Shown one piece after another: positions 57,705-64,000 of a stretch of 64,000 nt of DNA (within the stretch, counting starts at the first letter, position 1; each line of letters opens with the position of its first letter). A program made the translations under genes and the position numbers. Origin of the DNA: Prosopocoilus inquinatus (lineage: Eukaryota; Arthropoda; Insecta; Coleoptera; Lucanidae). Where the stretch lies: contig CM069872.1 in assembly GCA_036172665.1 (NCBI GenBank), positions 22,609,001 through 22,673,000 on the forward strand, written 5' to 3'. Below the pieces are notes generated by a model. The model saw only the letters and a list, made by a program, of their open reading frames with translations, was not told the DNA's origin and ran no database searches.

Positions 57705-58110
57705 AACAAGAAGGAAGAGCAAAAGAAAACCAGAAAACTGAATAATTAGTGCAATTGAAAGGACTTAATAACACTACATTTTTTTCTTTACATTATGTGA
57801 AATAACGAAAGTAATTTCGTTAAATTTTTAAAATGTCTGTAAATACTGTAAATCGGGTAATAAGTGTAGTTTTAAAGTGTTTGGATTTTCCAAATTCATG
57901 TATTTAGAATTTAAGTTGTATTGTGTCCATTTACTTTGAAAGTGTGACAAAAAATTATACATTCCGTTTAATACTCGTACTTTTGATGTCATTCCATTTA
58001 ACATTTTTATGAAATTGTTATGAAACGGAGAGTATGAAGAAGTATCTACTTTTGAGGCCAACTTTGGAACTTTAGTCATTTGGGCTGAAATAAATTAGCA
58101 CAAGGACAAA
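57705..58110 (+). other. Hox3/zen 3' untranslated region
   Basis: Follows the stop codon. The first AATAAA signal is at 58089-58094, and further AATAAA-type signals occur near 58348 and 58365, so the 3' UTR is about 400 or about 670 nt. Confidence 0.5.
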
Positions 58111-58750
58111 GTCGCATCTTCTAAAATTGCAGGCAAACTTTTAGATATAATTATTTTAATGCGCGTACTATTTTGCTAACTATAATAATAATTACTTTGT
58201 ACTATATAATATAATTTTAGACAAAATACAATTTCTATGTGACTTGTATTGCTTTTCTTACATATTTTGTCCTTATCTTAATCTTTTCTGCAATATTTTT
58301 CTAAAAGGAGTGTGGTTAATAGATTCAGCGAATAATTCTGATTGTTAATAAATATTACTGCTAATAAAATTTACCTTTTCTAAATTTTGCAAATTAAAAA
58401 ATTAATTGCAAGTTAAGTCATCATCTACGTCGCGACCTAAAATTTTTTTCATCAAAATCTATTTCATAGTTTAGCTGTACTTTCAGACTACTTTCTGTTG
58501 AAAGAAATTTTCGTGACTAACAAAACAATTGTTTTTAAATTACACGAACCAGTCGAAAGCACCATTACTTCAATTAGTAGAAGTCTTGAAGTTAAACTAT
58601 TTCAATTAGTATTAAAATGAAATGTAAATAAATTTAAATTTTCTTAATCCCTTCAGTTCAATTTTTTTCAGAAACATAATCAAATCTTTTAAAATTGGCA
58701 GTTTCATTTCCTTAACAACATATGAGGATCGTTGGCCAATTATTCTCCCT
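58111..58750. other. no gene seen
   Basis: AT-rich sequence after the homeobox gene. It holds the alternative polyadenylation signals noted above. Confidence 0.3.
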
Positions 58751-58759
58751 AATAGGACG

Positions 58760-59155
58760 TAGGCACCAAAATTTCACGGTCTGACTATAAAAGAAAGGGC
58801 GCAGATTCACAACTAAATTTTATTTTTCAGTATAGTCCCCCCTGATATCATTACAGTTATTACATCGTTTTAATAACATTTCAACATCCCTAAAAAATAT
58901 TCTGTGGGTTTGTCTTCAAAAGTGTCCAAACTGCAGCCTAAAGCTCTTTGTCGTCACTAAAATGGCGCCCACGAATGTCCTTTTTTAAATTTCCAAACAG
59001 TTTTGACAAATCTCTTACCACAGAAGAAGACGGAGAATTTTTGCTGTACATCTCACCAGACGATCTTTGATACTTTAGGGAGAAAGACCTTCTCGAGTAA
59101 TGAATTTTATAACAGCTCGATTCTCAATTTTCGCGACTTCTGACATTGTGATGAA
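58760..59155 (-). mobile_element. internally deleted mariner-like relic
   Basis: On the - strand, ATG at about 59148 opens MSEVAKIENRAVIKFITREG, which is like the N-terminus of mariner-type transposases, and is stopped soon after. Further on, LKKDIRGRHFSDDKEL and AAVWTLLKTNPQNIF match the C-terminal region with several stops. The catalytic domain is deleted, leaving a MITE-like derivative. Confidence 0.55.
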
Positions 59156-59394
59156 TGAGTGTCAGTTATAAGAAAACTAATTGACACAAAGTCCGGTTTG
59201 ATTTTTTCCAAGACTAATAAAACTAATAAAAGCTAATAAAAAAACTCATCCACCGCCGCAAATCTTCCAGAAACGACCCTTGAAATAGATTCTCAGCTTC
59301 ATTCCTTCAAACGAAACAACGCAAAATCAAAATGATGGACTGCTTTATCCGAATCATTCAGGATTAGAAAAGGCAGCGGCCCCAGCAACGTGAA

Positions 59395-59500
59395 AGAATC
59401 CAGTAGGAAAACGTCCGGCAGTAGAAAAAGGAACTGCATTCAGCAGTAGGAAAACTTGCGGTAGTAGAAAACGTCCGGTAGTAGAAAAACTAGTTTCTGC
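59395..59500. repeat. short degenerate tandem repeat (GTAGTAGAAAACGTCCG)
   Basis: About five imperfect copies of a 17-22 bp unit containing AGTAG(G/A)AAAA and CGTCCGG. Confidence 0.6.
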
Positions 59501-59519
59501 AATCTGGTTTTTACCAAGA

Positions 59520-59905
59520 AGTAACGTATTAACATGCGTAGCTGAATTAATATGAGACGAGAAATATCAAGTACATTTATTATCAGTATAAGATACACTT
59601 ACATGTCAGAAGCACTATTACGGAAGACATATATAGTTCTCGCACTATAATAAGTATATCGATGACTTCTCTCTTGCTATCGGAAAATCTCTCGGTATAT
59701 ATGCCTGGAGTTGACCTACTTTCTGCTGCGTGGGCGATTGACGTGTAATTCTGTGTTCTTGAAACTTTCGATGATTCATTTTTCTGCCGGATTATTAAGT
59801 AATCACGTGCAAAGTTATCATCAAAGTTTTTCTTTACAATGTATGGATCTCTCAAATAATTATTTAGATAATTATTTCTTCTGTTACAATTTCCCCCCTC
59901 GGCGA
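59520..59905 (-). mobile_element. possible LTR of a retrotransposon
   Basis: On the - strand, GCCGAGGGGGGAAA (a purine tract) precedes TGTAACAGAAG near 59885. Downstream come ATATATACCGAG (TATA-like, near 59700) and AATAAATG (polyadenylation-like, near 59580). These are the parts and order of an LTR. No second LTR or PBS was found, and the right end is uncertain. Confidence 0.35.
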
Positions 59906-60400
59906 AAAAAAAGAAGGTACACAGGGTGTAGCGGTACGGAACAGTCCTATGCCGTGCCGGAGGGTGCAATGTTGAATCCATGAAGGCCGTTGATTTAGTG
60001 TGGCTTGTTCGAAATTTTCCCAAGGAAGTTCAGAAGTTCCAGAAGAGTGGCAACTGGCTTGGTGAAGTTCATCATTCCTGGTGAGGGACGGAGTTTACTA
60101 CTCATTACAGATTGATGAGTATGTCTGCTGGAACCAACCAGTTCGGCGAATATTCCATGTAAACAAAGAAATAGCAACGACGGAATGTTAACAAGGCGTT
60201 GCAGCAGGAATTGCTTTCTAGCCGTAGATGGTTCTTTAGGATTAAGGTTGTTAGGGCTGCAATTGTTATAACCCTAGTTCCTGGTTCTGGTAGTGAGCCA
60301 CCAAGTAAGGCTAACAACACGAGCGTTTTAGCTGACAAACGTTTTGTGTCGCTGAGGATGTTGAGCGATGCTGGCAATTCGTAGTTTTCCTAATGCTTCT
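59906..60400 (-). other. unidentified, less AT-rich stretch next to the possible LTR
   Basis: An ORF at 60105-60377 (-) and another at 59995-60177 (-) are open but match no family I know. The stretch may be internal sequence of the LTR element to its left. A third ORF on + (60199-60384) mirrors it. Confidence 0.25.
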
Positions 60401-61000
60401 TTGGGATAGGGATTACCAGTGGCAAATGTATTCTTCCAATCTGCGAAAACTTTCAGGTTGACAAGTACACATTCATATATGTCAGTGAACAAATAATTGC
60501 TACAGTTAAAAAATTAACATTTACAGGTGTATATATTTGCTTATTGAAAATTACAAGTGCTTCATAATCTGGAAGGTTACAATAACTTTCTAAAAAATAG
60601 AAATAAGTTACTACTACATAAATGATGACTAAAATTGCAACTCGATGTATCAAAATGCAATAAAAATTTAAACAGTTAATTGCTACGATATGAAAATAGG
60701 ACTCTTAAATATTAATTAAGAATTAAGAAATTAAGAAATTCTTTACATATAATAATTTTAGCTTAATTATATATTTACTAAAACAATTATGATAAATGAA
60801 ATTCAGAATCGATTCTTGGGTACTCAATCTGTGCAGTGTGAAATAAAAAAAAATATGTACGAGAAAGAAACACAGAATTATCCCAGGACGGGGCGATTAA
60901 GGCCTATTTCGCACTCGTACTTGGATAAAGTGTTAAATTTGAATAACCTCATTTATTTATTTATTTATCCCTAGTTATTCTTTTAACCTTTAAGAGCATT
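60401..61000. other. no gene seen
   Basis: AT-rich, with a TTTA microsatellite at about 60951-60968. Confidence 0.35.
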
Positions 61001-61004
61001 TTTG

Positions 61005-61160
61005 AGAATTCTCAAATTCAATTGAATGATTTAGCTAATGTAACGTATAGGAATTTAATTAAAAAGAAGCGCCACCAGCGAATGTAACGTCGAAGTTACG
61101 GCGCTTCACCAAATGTAACATTCTTAAATTCAATTGAATAATTTAGCTAGCTCATTCTCT
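61005..61160. repeat. paired motif cluster (TTCAATTGAATxATTTAGCTA and TGTAACGT)
   Basis: TTCAATTGAATGATTTAGCT near 61017 recurs as TTCAATTGAATAATTTAGCT near 61129. Between them, GAAGCGCC...GGCGCTTC forms an 8-bp stem (about 61067-61108), and AATGTAAC occurs three times. Origin unknown. Confidence 0.5.
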
Positions 61161-63280
61161 TTTCTAGGTAAACCATTTTTTTCATGTGCAAAGTTATAAA
61201 CAAAGGAATGTTGTTTATGAACAGAGATTCTTTAAATTATTTATTATCTTCCCAGATATCGTGAGTTTTCTTGAAGTAAATCATATTGTTGATGGATTGG
61301 TTGTATTTTTACTTCTGAAATCATATGATACACATGTTCAACATAGATTGTATAAAAAGCGAAGTCTGCATTGGTACATCAATAAATCGATTGCCAGGAG
61401 AAAAATTCTGTAAAAAAAATACGTAGCATTTATAGACTGATAAAAAGTGAGAGTGAGTGATGTTGGAATAAAATGTACTGGAGTGATTTGACGATATGAG
61501 TCAACACTAAGTAAAGGTGAGAACGTTTAATTTCAAACCAACGATATAAATAAATTATTATTTAGACGACGCACAGTGGTTCGGATTGCAGTTTTAGCGT
61601 AAAATAATTATGAATTCTACTTAAATAGTTCTTTTTCGTAATGAAACAAATTTTCTAGAAACGTAAAGTATACAGTGATAATAAACGAATAATTTTATAC
61701 TCTAAAACAGTATTTCCCAACTTCTTTTTAGCAGTCACACATTTTAAAACCACTGCTTTCGCAATAACATATTATTGCTACAATAAATAGTATTTAATTG
61801 CTACAATAAATAGTATAAATACATACAGATTAGGTATTGTTTCTAACCCTCCCGTCCAAAAAAAAAAAAAAAAATACAAAAAGAATACAACACGAGCAGT
61901 GACACGAGTGTATTCAATTACTGGTGTTCTGAACAAATAATATTTTCATGAATGTATATACAAGCCCCCCCCCTCCTCCGTTAAACATGCTAGACCTTTC
62001 ACAGAAAATTTAATTGAAAAGATTAACTGTATTACGTAAATAAAATAAATATAAGTAAAAAAAAGATTTGCTTCAAAATTAATATGTAAATTTATTATTC
62101 GATTATTATAAAGTTTCCTAAATTAAATAACAATGAAAAATCATTTTGCGGTTCTTTTCTTAGAGAACGTTAATAATTCTTTAAATTAATAAAATTAATT
62201 CTTCATGCACATGTTTTATTCATTTAAAAATAAAAACTAATTTAACAAATGAACCATATATTTTATTTGTGGTAATTGGAAATCGGAAATTATTTTTTGT
62301 TATTCAATAATATATTTATTTTAATTAAAAAGAGTTCTGATCACTTTAAATATTCCTGTTCTTAACATCCATCAAGCATGTCTACGTAAATGTAGTTATG
62401 ATATTGGTTATGTTTAGTGATGCGTGTTCCTAAAAAAATTAAAATAAGTAGGAAAGTCGCACATAGACGCATTTACTTTCTTAAATATTGTATTCTGAAT
62501 ATGCATTAATCATAAAAAAGGACATTTTTAAATCTGCAGAGACCCACCTTTTCGTGAATCTATTTAATTATTAAAATCAGAGAATTAAAATTATTTAATA
62601 GGGAAAACCCTAGTTTTACTTGCAGAGCGGGGGGTTCCGAGGCAGGTAATAGGGAACGGTAAGTTAAGATTTTTATTTCATTTAATAGTATATTTGTTTC
62701 AGTTAAGAAAAAAGTTCATATCTCTTCCAATATTTTTTTCATAGCAAGTCCGTGTGCTTAACAGTTGTAGTCAACCTCAAAAAAAAATGAAAATAAGAAA
62801 GTTGTGCACAGTTGAACTTTGTTTTTTTTTTAAAAATGAATTTTGAATATATATTGATCTTAAAAAAGTACATTTCCACATCTGCAAACATCTGCCTTTC
62901 TTGTGGGTCCACTTAATTTCTGAAATTATTTTTGTTTGACATGCAAGTAATTTGGCAAGCCAGAAAAATATGTACATTGAAGACAGAATACTAACAAATG
63001 TGTTACATATTCAGTATATGATTATCATTGCAAAAAATATAACACAACATAGAAATAAACATAGATAACTTTGAAAAGCAAGATCTTTCAAAGACGACTG
63101 ATGACGACACGAATGACGATTTAATAAATTAATAAGTTTGACAATGGCTTATTCAGAATTAAAACAATATCTATGCAAACCTATATTTTTTTCATATTCT
63201 TTGTGATGTTTATTAACAGAATTATTTTCATTTACATGATATTGAAGACTTAATTTCTCGAATTATTTCACGCTAAATGT
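61161..63280. other. no gene seen
   Basis: AT-rich with A, C and G homopolymer runs (61858, 61972, 62628) and only chance ORFs. Confidence 0.35.
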
Positions 63281-64000
63281 TCATTCTAGACCACTGTGCG
63301 ACGGTGCACTATCAACGCCATTCTCAACATCCTGATTGGAAAGTGATTTGGATTCTTTCTCAACCTGAACCTGTCCTAGAGAATTGTCCTTCTTATCTTC
63401 AAGCTCTTTTAACTTTTTCTCAATCCGAGCTTCGGTAGAGGGGCAGTGGAGGAACAAACATTCATTGCACTCTGTAGTCATGCTACCATATTACCAACAA
63501 ACACATAAAGCAAATTTAGTTCAAAGAAATCAGCCAGTTTTAGGGGATAAAAAAATACCCGCAACTAAACTGAAACCATGGTAGGATATTACACAACAAT
63601 ACGGTCCTCATGATTTTTGAATTTTTATCGAAACCTAACATGTGAATTCTTATAATTTTGCCATACATTCTGGCGTAAAATTAATTTCTCATTTTGATCT
63701 GCCGTGTGTGTAGGTGCGAGCATTTCTTCTTTATTTCTGTTTTGAAATTTTAAATGACGACGAGGATTGTAATTTAGATTCAATTTCTCTCGAGGCTGTT
63801 TAGCATTTTTCTTAGAATGTGGACGTGCTCGAATAGACTCATAATCCGTAAAATATTTTTCTTGAAAATTATTTCTCTATTTACTATTTATTCGGACTTG
63901 ATCTTTTTTGTGAAAAAATTGGGACTTTCTGTTGTTTTTGTTAATATTTGGCTTCCCTCCTCTTTTAGAAAAATTGCCGTTGTGATGTGAAGGTAACGTG
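63281..64000 (-). pseudogene. unidentified coding-like region at the window edge
   Basis: Two stretches on the - strand look coding. One runs from the window edge to about 63640: basic and Asn/Lys/Arg-rich, with SKRGGKPNINKNNRKSQFF, one in-frame TAG near 63880, then TDYESIRARPHSKKN and ending NSHVRFR stop. The second is a 66-codon ORF, 63481-63281, starting MTTECNECLFLHCPSTEAR, with a charged helical middle. They are in different frames, separated by about 150 bp with stops. This could be a decayed gene copy, or exons of a real gene continuing beyond the window. I do not recognise the family. Confidence 0.3.

Noticed and set aside
60105..60377. 90-codon ORF on the - strand near the possible LTR
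   Set aside because: Open but without any motif I can assign, and mirrored by an ORF on the + strand; kept only as an unidentified region.

Overview
The window looks like a piece of an insect nuclear genome: AT-rich, gene-poor and packed with mobile elements. Two host genes are supported. The main one is a three-exon homeobox gene (coding exons at 43383-43547, 45582-45738 and 56899-57704, + strand). It encodes a Hox3/zerknullt-type homeodomain, recognised by the YLCRP stretch in front of helix 2 and by a Q50 recognition helix. Splice sites and reading phases agree at both junctions, and the predicted protein has 375 residues. Its second intron (about 11.2 kb) has filled with inverted-repeat elements. 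The other host gene is the 5' part of a small secreted DUF3421-like protein on the - strand (6280 down to 5874). It has two tiny introns (54 and 59 nt); its 3' exon(s) were not found. The order of the insect cannot be settled from the sequence.

Layout. 1-1.6 kb: relics of a PIF/Harbinger transposase and of a non-LTR ORF1. 2.0-5.8 kb: a tandem repeat of about 280 bp interrupted by a 3.1 kb hAT-like non-autonomous element. 5.9-6.3 kb: the DUF3421-like gene. 6.85-28.7 kb: a giant inverted duplication. Its arms (6850-14138 and 23226-28686, about 98% identical where compared) enclose a 9 kb spacer. The left arm carries a MULE (7066-9286) whose empty site survives in the right arm. The spacer holds a decayed mariner, a broken Ty3/Gypsy element with env-like remains, a tRNA-headed insertion, a MITE, a nearly complete 3.25 kb PIF/Harbinger transposon (17432-20683) with both of its genes, and a second mariner relic.

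29.5-36.1 kb: a non-LTR retrotransposon ORF2 (endonuclease plus reverse transcriptase) split by a young Copia element (30351-34627). The Copia has near-identical 185/186-bp LTRs, a 5-bp target duplication and one 1286-codon ORF, but it lacks the front of the integrase. 36-43 kb: mostly featureless, with a tandem dimer, a Harbinger shred and a Penelope GIY-YIG tail. 43-58 kb: the Hox3/zen gene. 58.7-60.4 kb: a deleted mariner and LTR-like remains. 60.4-64 kb: nearly empty, with an unidentified coding-like stretch on the - strand at the right edge.

I saw no bacterial-type system, CRISPR array or rRNA. The most informative structures are the Hox3/zen gene, the giant inverted duplication and the nested transposons whose insertion order can be read directly.
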